The notes under the pieces are model-generated. The model was not told the DNA's origin. It saw nothing but the letters and a program-made list of their open reading frames with translations, and made no database searches. The position numbers were made by a program, and so were the translations under genes. A DNA stretch of 36,042 bases from UBA9732 sp052170315 (GTDB taxonomy: Bacteria; Spirochaetota; Spirochaetia; Sphaerochaetales; Sphaerochaetaceae), in assembly GCA_052170315.1 (NCBI GenBank), contig JBQNAT010000018.1, positions 1 through 36,042 of the forward strand, read 5' to 3'. Below are positions 22,228-30,257 of the stretch, in pieces (the first letter of the stretch is position 1; every line of letters starts with the position of its first letter).

Positions 22228-22972
22228 TTTTAATCCTTACGCTGACTTCACCGGTTGAAAGAACAATCTCTTTGTTGTCATTGCCGATAACATGCAAAAA
22301 GCATGAGTCATCTATGAAAACAGCCGTTCCTTCGCCTGTAATTTTGCCAGCCTGCATTATTTTAACTTTGTTTCCTATAATAATGTCGGAGCTTTTATAC
22401 TCCGCCAGCCAGTTTCCGTTGTCCATACCATAACATATTTTATAAATGTTTCTAATCAGAGCAAGCACAAAAGTCTCCATTGAAGGAGCATCGGAGAATT
22501 TATCATAGAGGGAGCAGGCAATTTCACGCACATCGGCAGGAAATTTTTCCTTGTCTATCTTATAATTTATTCCTATTCCCACAACGACCTTATCTCCGAA
22601 GCCCTGAGCCAGTATTCCGCAGACCTTTTTTCCTTTGTATACTATGTCGTTTACCCATTTGATGCCACAGTTTATGCCGCATACCTCAGAAATTGTACGT
22701 TTAACGGCAACTCCGGCCATAGCTGTAAGAAAAAGCCCTTCTTTTTCAAAGGGAAGCAGCACGCTCAGATAGATTCCGCCTTCGGGGGATGAAAAACTTC
22801 GCCCAAGTCTTCCGCGGCCTCCGCTCTGACTGAGCGCCCGGACAACGGTACCGCACGGCGCACCGTTTTTTGCCATTTCAAGGAGGGTTCTGTTTGTGGA
22901 TTCAAGACTGCCGTATTCATACAGGCGGATTTCAGGGCAGCCTTCCTGCTTTATGATTTTGAAATCTTCCAT
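22220..22972 (-). CDS. birA: Biotin-protein ligase (monofunctional)
   Basis: 250 residues. Attaches biotin to carboxylase carrier proteins through biotinyl-AMP. The catalytic motif GGRGRLGRSF and the later IKWVNDIVYKGKKVCGIL segment with the active-site lysines are intact, and a small C-terminal domain follows (IIGNKVKIM). There is no N-terminal winged helix, so it should not act as a repressor as the E. coli protein does. The start is one base after the mtaB stop codon, with GGGAG upstream. It overlaps argS by eight bases. Confidence 0.94.
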   Translation of the reverse strand: MEDFKIIKQEGCPEIRLYEYGSLESTNRTLLEMAKNGAPCGTVVRALSQSGGRGRLGRSFSSPEGGIYLSVLLPFEKEGLFLTAMAGVAVKRTISEVCGINCGIKWVNDIVYKGKKVCGILAQGFGDKVVVGIGINYKIDKEKFPADVREIACSLYDKFSDAPSMETFVLALIRNIYKICYGMDNGNWLAEYKSSDIIIGNKVKIMQAGKITGEGTAVFIDDSCFLHVIGNDNKEIVLSTGEVSVRIKND

Positions 22973-22973
22973 A

Positions 22974-24275
22974 TCAGACTCCCAGTACCTTTGCGCGGTT
23001 CGTATCTGTAAGCCTTACCTTCAGAAGGTCTCCGCTGTCTGCCGAATCGGGAACCCCGCTCACTTCAACCTTAAGATAGTTTCCGGTAAGTGCATGCCAC
23101 TTTCCCTGCCTGCGGTTTTCAAGTATAACCTCGTTTTCCCTGCCTACCTGACGCTCAACATAGATGCGGTTTAACTCGGAAGAAAGATTGCGCAATATAC
23201 CGGCTCTTTCGTCACGGACGCTCTCAGGAACTCTGTCATTCGCATTTTCAAGGGCTGTATCAGGCCGTGGACTGAAAGGAAAAACATGCATCATCGCAAA
23301 GCCGTGGCGTTCCAAAAACGCTCTTGTAGCCTCAAACTCCTCTTCACCTTCTCCGGGAAGGCCTGTAATTATGTCGCAGGCAAGGAAGGGGTCTTCTTTT
23401 ATTTCTCTCAGACGGTCTATAACATACTCAAGATGACTGCTGCTGTACGTCCTGTTGATACGTTTTATCACCTTGTCCGCAGCACTTTGTATGGGAATAT
23501 GGAAATACGGCTGCATACGGGGGTCTTTAAGCTGTTCAAGAAGAAGGTCGTCTATGTGGTCGGGTTCAAGGGATGAAAGGCGAAACCTCATATCAGGGCC
23601 AACAGCCGAAAGAAGCTGCTGCAGCAGACCTCCGAGGCCTTTGCCATTATGGTCGTACATTGTAAGGTTCACGCCTGTGAGGACTATTTCGTGATAGCCT
23701 TTTTTCTCTATTGCAAGAGCCCTTTCCACAACGGTTTTCGCATCAAGGCTGAAAGATTTGCCGCGGGCTATGCGCACACGGCAGAAGCCGCAGTTGTTGT
23801 CGCAGCCGTCCTGAACCTTAAGATAGGACCTGCAGTGATATGAGAATTCGGAAGGCGCAAAATCAAAGACTGAACCTTTGTCGGAAAGGTTTTTATGCGC
23901 GCGGGCAAAACCGCTGACCGCGTCAAAGACATTGCTTACTGTCCTGTCATTGATAAATTCCGGAAGCTTCAGCAGTTCAGGTTTTCTCATAAGGGGAAGG
24001 ACGACTACATTGGGTGAAAGCTCTTCAATTTCTTTGGGATTAACCTGCGCGTAGCAGCCGGTGACAAGGACGGCCGCTTTTTTTGCAAAAAGACGTATTT
24101 CTCTTCTTGCCTTCTGTTCCGCCTTGCTTGTGACCGTACATGTATTGACTATTATCAGGTCTGCTCCGGCATCTTTCTTAAGCACTTCATGTCCGTGCTT
24201 CGCAAAAGCTTCTGCAATGGCCTCGCTTTCGCACTGATTGACCCTGCAGCCCAATGTATAAACGTATACCTTCAT
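22974..24275 (-). CDS. mtaB: tRNA t6A37 methylthiotransferase MtaB
   Basis: 433 residues. Radical-SAM enzyme of the MiaB family that adds a methylthio group to threonylcarbamoyl-adenosine at position 37 of tRNA. The N-terminal domain starts VYTLGCRVNQCESE, whose cysteines, together with two further Cys, hold the second Fe-S cluster; CRVNQ (rather than CQMN) points to the MtaB branch. The radical-SAM CxxxCxxC is in DGCDNNCGFCRVR. A TRAM domain ends the protein. It overlaps rsmA by ATGA at 24272-24275. Confidence 0.93.
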   Translation of the reverse strand: MKVYVYTLGCRVNQCESEAIAEAFAKHGHEVLKKDAGADLIIVNTCTVTSKAEQKARREIRLFAKKAAVLVTGCYAQVNPKEIEELSPNVVVLPLMRKPELLKLPEFINDRTVSNVFDAVSGFARAHKNLSDKGSVFDFAPSEFSYHCRSYLKVQDGCDNNCGFCRVRIARGKSFSLDAKTVVERALAIEKKGYHEIVLTGVNLTMYDHNGKGLGGLLQQLLSAVGPDMRFRLSSLEPDHIDDLLLEQLKDPRMQPYFHIPIQSAADKVIKRINRTYSSSHLEYVIDRLREIKEDPFLACDIITGLPGEGEEEFEATRAFLERHGFAMMHVFPFSPRPDTALENANDRVPESVRDERAGILRNLSSELNRIYVERQVGRENEVILENRRQGKWHALTGNYLKVEVSGVPDSADSGDLLKVRLTDTNRAKVLGV

Positions 24276-25138
24276 GACTTATGAGAATAATGAATGTTCT
24301 TTACAAGCTCAAGTATTTGCTCAGTATCAAGATTCTCAGCTCTGTCGTTCAGCGCTATTTTGCTCTTTGAAAGGACGCTGTCAAGTTCGGAAGAAGAAAG
24401 TCCGGTACTTTTCAGGTTGTTCTTAACCGTCTTTCTCCTCCGGGAGAAAAGCAGTCTTACCATTCCAATAAAGCCGGCGGCGAATTCTTCGGGAACAAGG
24501 GGCATTTTTTTCTTTTTCATGACAACTACGGAGCTGTCTACATTGGGAGACGGGAAAAAACAGCCGGCTTTAAGCCTGAAGGCTTCGCTGTTCTCATAAT
24601 CCATTCCCGTAAGGATGGAAAAGCCTGAAAAAGCATCATCTCCCTGCCTTGCGCAGATGCGGCTGACGACCTCGGCCTGTAAGGTGAAAACCATGATTTC
24701 GGGAAGACAACGGTTTTCAATAAGAGAGGCAATGAACACGGAGCCTACGTTGTAGGGGAGATTCGCGCAAACGATGTCCGGTGTGCCGGCGCGCTCCCGA
24801 ACGCCCTTCCATGTTTTCAGCACGTCGCCTTCAATCAGGGTAAAGCGGGGCTCTTCAATATAGGCCTGCTCACGCAGTATCCGGCAAAAGCCGTGGTCTA
24901 TCTCAAAGGATGTAACTTGAGCTCCTGTATGAAGAAGCCTTGTCGTCAGGGCTCCGATTCCCGGCCCTACTTCCCATACGGATGAACCCTGATTTGCTCC
25001 GCAGAGAGAGACTATCCTGTCAATGGCGGGCATGGAAATAAGGAAGTTCTGACCGAATTTTTTTGTCATTCCAAGACCGTTGGCCTCAAGGAGTTTTGAG
25101 ATTGAGGAAACAGAGCTGTAGTCGAAGGACCATATCAT
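24272..25138 (-). CDS. rsmA: 16S rRNA dimethyladenosine transferase
   Basis: 288 residues. RsmA/KsgA methylates two adjacent adenosines near the 3' end of 16S rRNA, a late step of small-subunit assembly. The S-adenosylmethionine site is WEVGPGIGALTTRLL, and the catalytic motif is ANLPYN. The opening KKFGQNFLI is typical of the family. The start has no strong ribosome-binding site. It lies 37 bases downstream of the comEC-like gene and overlaps mtaB by four bases, so it is probably in the same transcript. Confidence 0.95.
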   Translation of the reverse strand: MIWSFDYSSVSSISKLLEANGLGMTKKFGQNFLISMPAIDRIVSLCGANQGSSVWEVGPGIGALTTRLLHTGAQVTSFEIDHGFCRILREQAYIEEPRFTLIEGDVLKTWKGVRERAGTPDIVCANLPYNVGSVFIASLIENRCLPEIMVFTLQAEVVSRICARQGDDAFSGFSILTGMDYENSEAFRLKAGCFFPSPNVDSSVVVMKKKKMPLVPEEFAAGFIGMVRLLFSRRRKTVKNNLKSTGLSSSELDSVLSKSKIALNDRAENLDTEQILELVKNIHYSHKS

Positions 25139-25175
25139 AACCCGAAGTGTATGTCAGCTTTGCTTCACAAGTCAA

Positions 25176-26567
25176 TCATACGTTTAATACGGGCGGACTC
25201 TCCTTTTTCACGTCCGGGTGCAGTCTGCGCAGAAGAAGCTTCCTGCGCAGAAAATTAAACTCCGCAAACGCCAGAATAATGAGAAGAAAGAGGCAGTATG
25301 ATGGCCATGAGGCGGACGGAAAGTCTTTCAGAGAATCAAATAAACGGTTAATTAAGTCAAATATGCAGCGGTTCAGAAAAAGAAGGTACGGCAAACGGCC
25401 CAAAAGCAGAATAAGAAGGCCAAGCGCCATTGAAATACCGGCAAGGAAACCTGCTGCGGATGACGCTACAAGTACCTGAGGATGCCAGATACCTTCCGAC
25501 AGAAGCTGTATGGGAACGGTGAAAACTAAAACGGCTGCCGTTGTACTTACAATATCGGAAAAATGGCCTATAGTCTGAAAGAAAACAGCATCCAGATACG
25601 GCTTAAGATAGATTATTGCAAAGACTGCGGCATAACCGTAGCAGCATCCGATTTCACAGAAGGTTTCAGGGAAAAAAAGCGTCTGAACAAGAAATACCGC
25701 AATTGTCTTCTCTTCAGAGCCCATGAAAGAAAACGCAAAAGCCAAAGCCGCCCTTATCAGTGAAGGCCTTGGGCCTGCCGTAAAAACAAAAGCGCAGGCT
25801 AGAACATAAGACATGAACTTTGACAGGAGTTTACCTCCGAAAATAAAACCGCACAAAGACACCATTATGCCAAGATGCATACCGGAAAGAGCAAGCACGT
25901 GGGCACAGCCGCAGGAAAGGGCTTTTTCCTTTATTTCAAGCTCTCCTTCATCCGCCCGCCCAAGCAGAAGCATAACGCTTAAAAGAGAGGGTTTATCCGT
26001 TTCATTTCCCAGCATTCTTTTTTCAAGGCTTTTTATGAGCTTTTCCCTGAAATCATTAACGGCGCTTCTTTTTGTAACCCGAACAGAATCGCAGATAAAC
26101 ATGCTTCCGGAAAAACGACCTTTCAGTCTTACCCTAAGACCTGTGGATAAAATAGCTTTGCTCTCTCCAATTACAATTACAAGTCCCGATGCGTCCGCGC
26201 AATCGCCTCGCGCGGTTTTGCAGGATGTCAGCCTGATTTTCATCTTGTGGCGTCCTGTTGAAGAAAACGAAGAATCGTAGACAACCCTTCCTTCTATTTC
26301 GCTTATTGTCTCCGTTTCAAATCGCAGATTCAGATTGAAGTCTCTTTTAATGAATACAGCCTGAATGAACACCGCGGAAACAAGGAAAAGAAGGACAGAG
26401 GCATGGATATGTGAAAAAACGCCGCGTGAAGGGAAAAATAAAAAAATAATCCAAATAAAGAGAAAAATTATAAGAGGAAAGAGAAAGGAGATTTTCAGTG
26501 AAAGCGCCGCGGCAACGGAGGATAAAAAAACGGAAACAGAAAGGTATTTGAAAGTTTTTCCATTCAT
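25176..26567 (-). CDS. comEC: ComEC/Rec2-family membrane protein lacking the metallo-beta-lactamase domain
   Basis: 463 residues with numerous hydrophobic segments. An N-terminal membrane part is followed by an extracytoplasmic beta-rich region (about 80-180) of DUF4131/OB type. The competence domain is marked by HVLALSGMHLGIM, close to the ALSGLHxxI signature of ComEC, and by RPSLIRAALAFAFSF. The cytoplasmic metallo-beta-lactamase domain of full-length ComEC (about 700-800 residues) is absent, and the protein ends soon after the last membrane helix in a basic tail. It could be a DNA-uptake channel whose nuclease partner is encoded elsewhere, or have another role. AGGAAAGC precedes the ATG. 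The pta terminator lies 34 bases upstream, leaving little room for a promoter. Confidence 0.82.
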   Translation of the reverse strand: MNGKTFKYLSVSVFLSSVAAALSLKISFLFPLIIFLFIWIIFLFFPSRGVFSHIHASVLLFLVSAVFIQAVFIKRDFNLNLRFETETISEIEGRVVYDSSFSSTGRHKMKIRLTSCKTARGDCADASGLVIVIGESKAILSTGLRVRLKGRFSGSMFICDSVRVTKRSAVNDFREKLIKSLEKRMLGNETDKPSLLSVMLLLGRADEGELEIKEKALSCGCAHVLALSGMHLGIMVSLCGFIFGGKLLSKFMSYVLACAFVFTAGPRPSLIRAALAFAFSFMGSEEKTIAVFLVQTLFFPETFCEIGCCYGYAAVFAIIYLKPYLDAVFFQTIGHFSDIVSTTAAVLVFTVPIQLLSEGIWHPQVLVASSAAGFLAGISMALGLLILLLGRLPYLLFLNRCIFDLINRLFDSLKDFPSASWPSYCLFLLIILAFAEFNFLRRKLLLRRLHPDVKKESPPVLNV

Positions 26568-26600
26568 GCTTTCCTGTTCCGCGAAACTGCGGTTTTCATT

Positions 26601-26624
26601 AAAAAAGGGCGCCGAAGCGCCCCG
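26601..26624 (-). terminator. Intrinsic terminator of pta
   Basis: On the minus strand the sequence reads GGGCGC-TTCG-GCGCCC followed by six T. This is a perfect six-pair G+C-rich stem (26607-26612 with 26617-26622) with the very stable C(UUCG)G tetraloop and a U-tract. It starts six bases after the pta stop codon. Confidence 0.92.
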
Positions 26625-26629
26625 AAAAC

Positions 26630-27631
26630 TCAGACGGCAGCCGCCTGAGCAAGAGTGATAGCCGCCGTTACCACTATATCCTCAGGTACACAGCCTCTTG
26701 AAAGGTCTGAAACAGGCTTGGCGAAACCCTGAAGAATTGGGCCGTAAGCTTCGGCACCCGCAAGTCTCTGGGTAAGCTTGTACCCTATGTTTCCCGCCTG
26801 AAGATCCGGGAAAACAAGAACGTTGGCATGTCCGGCAATTTCAGAATCGGGAGCCTTCTGCCTTGCGACAGAATCAACTATTGCCGCATCAAGCTGAAGT
26901 TCTCCGTCAACCTTAAGCTCGGGCGCCTTTGCCTTTATCAGTTCCAGGGCCGTTTTTACCTTGTCAACAAGTTCCCCCTTTGCGCTTCCCTTTGTGGAAT
27001 AGGAAAGAAGCGCAACGCAGGGCTCGACATTAAGGAAGGTCTTACAGGATTGAGCGGAAGCTTCGGCAATTTCGGCAAGCTGCTCCGCGGTAGGATTGGG
27101 AATTGTAGCGCAGTCGGCAAAAATAAGGGTGCCGTCAACACCGTACTGTTTCTTATCCGTTGCCATGACAAAGCAGGAAGAGGCGCTCTTGATGCCCGGT
27201 TTGCATTTGATAATCTGGAAGGCCGCGCGCAGAACATCGGCAGTTGTGCTTTCAGCTCCGGCTACCATTGAATCCGCGTCTCCAAGACGAACCATCATTG
27301 CCCCCCATCTGAGATGGTCAACAATAAGATTGTTGGCCTCTTCGGGAGTCATGCCCTTTGCTTTTCTTAACTCATAATATTCCTTGGCGTAAGAAACTCT
27401 TTTGTCGCTTGCAAGCGGATCAACAATGCAGATACCTTTAAGGTCAACGCCTATTTGGGCTGCGTTCGCCTTAACTTTCTCAACGTTTCCCACCAGTGTA
27501 ACCGCCGATGCAATCTTCTGGTCAAGAATCATCCTTGCAGCTTTGACCGTCCTGGGTTCAAGACCTTCGGGAAGGACAATTGACTTGTGAGCCGCAATGG
27601 CCTGAGCCTTCATTTTCTCTGCGAATGTCAT
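26630..27631 (-). CDS. pta: Phosphate acetyltransferase
   Basis: 333 residues, the size of the short single-domain Pta class. Interconverts acetyl-CoA and acetyl phosphate in acetate fermentation and ATP production. Recognised by IVLPEGLEPRTVKAA, the glycine-rich ADSMVAGAESTTADVLRAAFQIIK segment, FADCATIPNPTAEQLAEIA and the C-terminal QGFAKPVSDLSRGC. Acetate kinase is not adjacent. The gene follows a secreted-protein gene by about 32 bases, with a duplicated Shine-Dalgarno sequence in that gap, and is closed by a strong terminator. It fits a fermentative anaerobe. Confidence 0.96.
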   Translation of the reverse strand: MTFAEKMKAQAIAAHKSIVLPEGLEPRTVKAARMILDQKIASAVTLVGNVEKVKANAAQIGVDLKGICIVDPLASDKRVSYAKEYYELRKAKGMTPEEANNLIVDHLRWGAMMVRLGDADSMVAGAESTTADVLRAAFQIIKCKPGIKSASSCFVMATDKKQYGVDGTLIFADCATIPNPTAEQLAEIAEASAQSCKTFLNVEPCVALLSYSTKGSAKGELVDKVKTALELIKAKAPELKVDGELQLDAAIVDSVARQKAPDSEIAGHANVLVFPDLQAGNIGYKLTQRLAGAEAYGPILQGFAKPVSDLSRGCVPEDIVVTAAITLAQAAAV

Positions 27632-27635
27632 ACTA

Positions 27636-27653
27636 ATATCTCCTATATCTCCT
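27636..27653 (-). promoter_or_regulatory. Duplicated ribosome-binding site of pta
   Basis: On the minus strand the 9-base unit AGGAGATAT occurs twice in perfect tandem (27653-27645 and 27644-27636). The proximal AGGAG is eight bases from the ATG, an optimal spacing; the distal copy is nine bases further upstream. Confidence 0.7.
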
Positions 27654-27663
27654 AAAAACGATT

Positions 27664-28332
27664 TTAATTTTCAGTTGCGGAAACAACTTCTTCCGCTTCC
27701 GCCTGAACTTCCGACACTTCGGATTCTGCGGTCATTGCATTTTCAAACTGCTTCTCATATTCGGCAATTGCCTGCTGTATAAAGCTATAGCATGTATCAA
27801 AGCCGGGGGTCTTTCCGTTAACTGAAGTATAAATTGCAAGCTGAAGAGCAGATCTTCTGAAGGTATCATAGGAATTCGCTCTGCCTATTCCCCTTGGATA
27901 AATTGCCGCGACATCGGAAAGCTCCTCGAAAAGATTGCCGAACACATATGTGGAAGTCGCGTCAAACTGATAGCCTACCTTCTCTGCAAAAACCTCTACG
28001 TCGCAACTGTCCGCATAATTAACATAGCCGACATACTCTGGCTCAATAAAAGACTGATAAATAACAAAAGCTTCTTCTATCTGTTCATCAGTATAGTCTG
28101 CGGCGGTTTTGTAGAAATCTACAGCCGAATCAGGCATAAGATAGGCCTGGATGAACTGAAGCACATCTATGCTGTAAATCGTGGGATTGAACCAGAATGC
28201 TTCTTTAAGAGAGTATTCTTCCTTAATTTCGAGTGTTTTGTACACATTCGGATAATCGACCGCGAAGGCGCTCTGCGCGGCAAAAAGGCACAGTACAATG
28301 GCCAGAACGATAATAACATATTTCTTTGACAT
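27664..28332 (-). CDS. Secreted protein of unknown function
   Basis: 222 residues. The start at 28332 (MSKKYVIIVLAIVLCLFAAQSAFA) gives a clear signal peptide with cleavage after AFA, so the protein should be periplasmic or exported. The mature part is rich in Tyr, Phe and acidic residues (YTDEQIEEAFVIYQSFIEPEYVGYVNY). It ends in a Glu/Ala/Val-rich tail (about 195-222) that looks disordered. I recognise no family and no catalytic motif. GGAG lies about ten bases upstream of the start. It is directly upstream of pta on the same strand without a terminator between, so pta is probably transcribed with it. Confidence 0.75.
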   Translation of the reverse strand: MSKKYVIIVLAIVLCLFAAQSAFAVDYPNVYKTLEIKEEYSLKEAFWFNPTIYSIDVLQFIQAYLMPDSAVDFYKTAADYTDEQIEEAFVIYQSFIEPEYVGYVNYADSCDVEVFAEKVGYQFDATSTYVFGNLFEELSDVAAIYPRGIGRANSYDTFRRSALQLAIYTSVNGKTPGFDTCYSFIQQAIAEYEKQFENAMTAESEVSEVQAEAEEVVSATEN

Positions 28333-28391
28333 AAGAATCGCTTCTCCTTTATTCACTGTTTTATAGACTAATACTCCGACATGTCTTTTTC

Positions 28392-28412
28392 AAGGTTATA
28401 TGAAGGTTATAT
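28392..28412. repeat. Tandem 11-bp-period direct repeat upstream of the secreted-protein gene
   Basis: AAGGTTATAT occurs at 28392-28401 and 28403-28412, separated by one base. It is about 60-80 bases upstream of the start at 28332 (minus strand). The 11-bp period places both copies on the same face of the helix, as in sites for OmpR/PhoB-class regulators. Confidence 0.6.
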
Positions 28413-28416
28413 TGAA

Positions 28417-29655
28417 TCAGGTCTTCCTTATTACACGTAAAATGAAAACCTTAAGATATTCGCTTTCGGGGAAGGACAGCCTTATCGGATGGTCCTGCGC
28501 CTGTCCCAAGGTTTCAAGCACCTGCACCTCCGCGCCGGCATCTTTTGCGCTCCATGCAAGTACGGTCCTGAAATCCTCACGGGACAGGGCTCCGGAGCAG
28601 GAACATGTGACAAGTATGCCGTTGTTTCGGATTTTTTCCATTGCGAGACGGTTAAGGTCCTTATAGGCTTTTTTTGCATTATCAAGGGATTTGATAGTCT
28701 GTGCAAGCTTTGGCGGGTCAAGAATTATAACATCGTAGGTATTATGGGGAATTGTTCTGAGCGTTTCAAAGATATCGGATTTTGAGGTTTCAACCTTTTC
28801 CCTGGCATCCTGTTCAAGCGTGCCAAGCTGAACATTCATGTTCACGTTTGAAAGAAGCCTGTGAAGGGCATCATCAGAGCTGTCAACCGCGAAGACACTT
28901 TTGGCTCCGGCGCGGAGAGCATGAAGAGTAAAGCCTCCGGTGTAGCAGCAGCCGTCAAGAACAGCGGCATCTTTTACATACTGCTCAAGGCGTATACGGT
29001 TTTCTCTCTGGTCGCAGTAAAAACCGCTTTTCTGGCCGGAACCGGGTGTAAGAGAATAATATATGCCGCTTTCGCGTATTCTTATATCCTCAAGCTTGCC
29101 TTCCGGAATAAACTTCTCCCCTTTTGCGTAATACTCCGTCACCTCATGAAGATGTTCTATGGCACAGAAGGAAGTGTCTGTGTTAATAATTACAATCTGA
29201 GGATGCAGAAGGGTTTCAAGGGTTTGTGCCAGCAGCGTTCTTTTGTTCCATGCGGCTCTTGAGCTTATTATGACTCTTATTATTTTGCCGTATACATCGG
29301 CGGCAACACCCGGAAGCATATCCGCTTCTCCGTGAATCAGCCGGAAAACCGTAGTCTGTCCGGCCTTATCTTCAAAGAAGTTTTTCCGCCGTAAAACGGA
29401 CTCTCTTATTGTACGCGCCCACCAGGAGTCATCAGGATAACTGTTTTCTTCCCAGGAAAGAAGCCTGAGCCGGATATGGCTTTCCCTGTCATAGATGCCC
29501 CAGGCAATGAATCTGCCTTCAAAGGTCACAACTTTGTAGACTCCGGCTTCAGAGGGAACGGAAGATTCTTCCATGGCTCCGGAGAATACCCAGGGATGAT
29601 GTTTAAGAAGATTTTTCTCTTTCCCCTGTTTTATTACTATCTCCTTAACGTTCAT
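28417..29655 (-). CDS. rlmI: Class I rRNA (cytosine-C5-)-methyltransferase, RlmI type
   Basis: 412 residues. The N-terminal PUA-like RNA-binding domain (LLKHHPWVFSGAME, about 15-80) is followed by the Rossmann methyltransferase domain with VLDGCCYTGGFTLHAL and DVIILDPPKLAQ, then the catalytic-site VTCSCSGALSREDF. This domain order matches RlmI, which makes m5C1962 in 23S rRNA; a related specificity cannot be excluded. It overlaps the P-II-like gene by ATGA at 29652-29655, so it is probably read from the polysaccharide/DUF1538 transcript. The functional link to that operon is not obvious. Confidence 0.88.
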   Translation of the reverse strand: MNVKEIVIKQGKEKNLLKHHPWVFSGAMEESSVPSEAGVYKVVTFEGRFIAWGIYDRESHIRLRLLSWEENSYPDDSWWARTIRESVLRRKNFFEDKAGQTTVFRLIHGEADMLPGVAADVYGKIIRVIISSRAAWNKRTLLAQTLETLLHPQIVIINTDTSFCAIEHLHEVTEYYAKGEKFIPEGKLEDIRIRESGIYYSLTPGSGQKSGFYCDQRENRIRLEQYVKDAAVLDGCCYTGGFTLHALRAGAKSVFAVDSSDDALHRLLSNVNMNVQLGTLEQDAREKVETSKSDIFETLRTIPHNTYDVIILDPPKLAQTIKSLDNAKKAYKDLNRLAMEKIRNNGILVTCSCSGALSREDFRTVLAWSAKDAGAEVQVLETLGQAQDHPIRLSFPESEYLKVFILRVIRKT

Positions 29656-30257
29656 TTTTTAGGGTCCAAATTCCTGAAATCTACGACATCCTGCGTATAG
29701 ATTATACCTATACCGGGCTCATCAAGGCACTTAAGAGAGGAAATCGCTTCAATTATCCTGTCAGCCTTATCCGTTTCGCTGAGAATTATTATCATTTCTT
29801 TTTCGGGCACAATTGGTACACCCAGGAATTTGGCGTCTTCAGCCGTACCGGTACCTCTGGCATGGGTAACGGTTCCTCCGCTGGCTCCCGCCTTTCGGGC
29901 CGCATCCATAATATCATCCACATAGCCCGTGTTGACAATTATGTTTATCATTTTCCATTTTGCTGACATTCCTTCCTCCTTAACCGAGCCCATAAGGGCC
30001 GCTACTCCCTGGATGTGTCCGTAATCACGTACATTTTTAACAATTGAAGCGGCAATAGCCTTGTCCAGTACAATCAAGACCATTTCCTTTGATGTATCGC
30101 CAAGACCAAGTATTCTTAAAATCGCATTTGAGGCAGTTCCTCTTGCAGGAATGACAGTTCCGCCGCCTGCTCCCGCGTCCTTTGCTATTGAAACGAACTT
30201 TTCAGCCTGTCCGTGGTTAACTATAGCAAGAAGCAGATTATTTTGTAGAAGCTGCAT
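29652..30257 (-). CDS. Tandem P-II-like signalling protein
   Basis: 201 residues built of two P-II (GlnB)-like domains: about 5-85 (LLLAIVNHGQAEKFVSIAKD) and about 100-195 (INIIVNTGYVDDIMDAARK). Both contain a matching core, GAGGGTVIPARGT in the first and GASGGTVTHARGT in the second, followed by a KEM-(V/I)-(L/I)-I strand. P-II proteins sense nucleotides or carbon/nitrogen state and often gate a membrane transporter. The gene starts 20 bases inside the DUF1538 gene, with GGAGG before the ATG, so the membrane protein is the likely partner. Neither T-loop carries the uridylylation-type Tyr in a recognisable context. Ligand unknown. Confidence 0.85.
   Translation of the reverse strand: MQLLQNNLLLAIVNHGQAEKFVSIAKDAGAGGGTVIPARGTASNAILRILGLGDTSKEMVLIVLDKAIAASIVKNVRDYGHIQGVAALMGSVKEEGMSAKWKMINIIVNTGYVDDIMDAARKAGASGGTVTHARGTGTAEDAKFLGVPIVPEKEMIIILSETDKADRIIEAISSLKCLDEPGIGIIYTQDVVDFRNLDPKK

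Noticed and set aside
26828..27271. Open frame antisense to pta
   Set aside because: It lies wholly inside a highly conserved enzyme gene; it is an artefact of codon bias.
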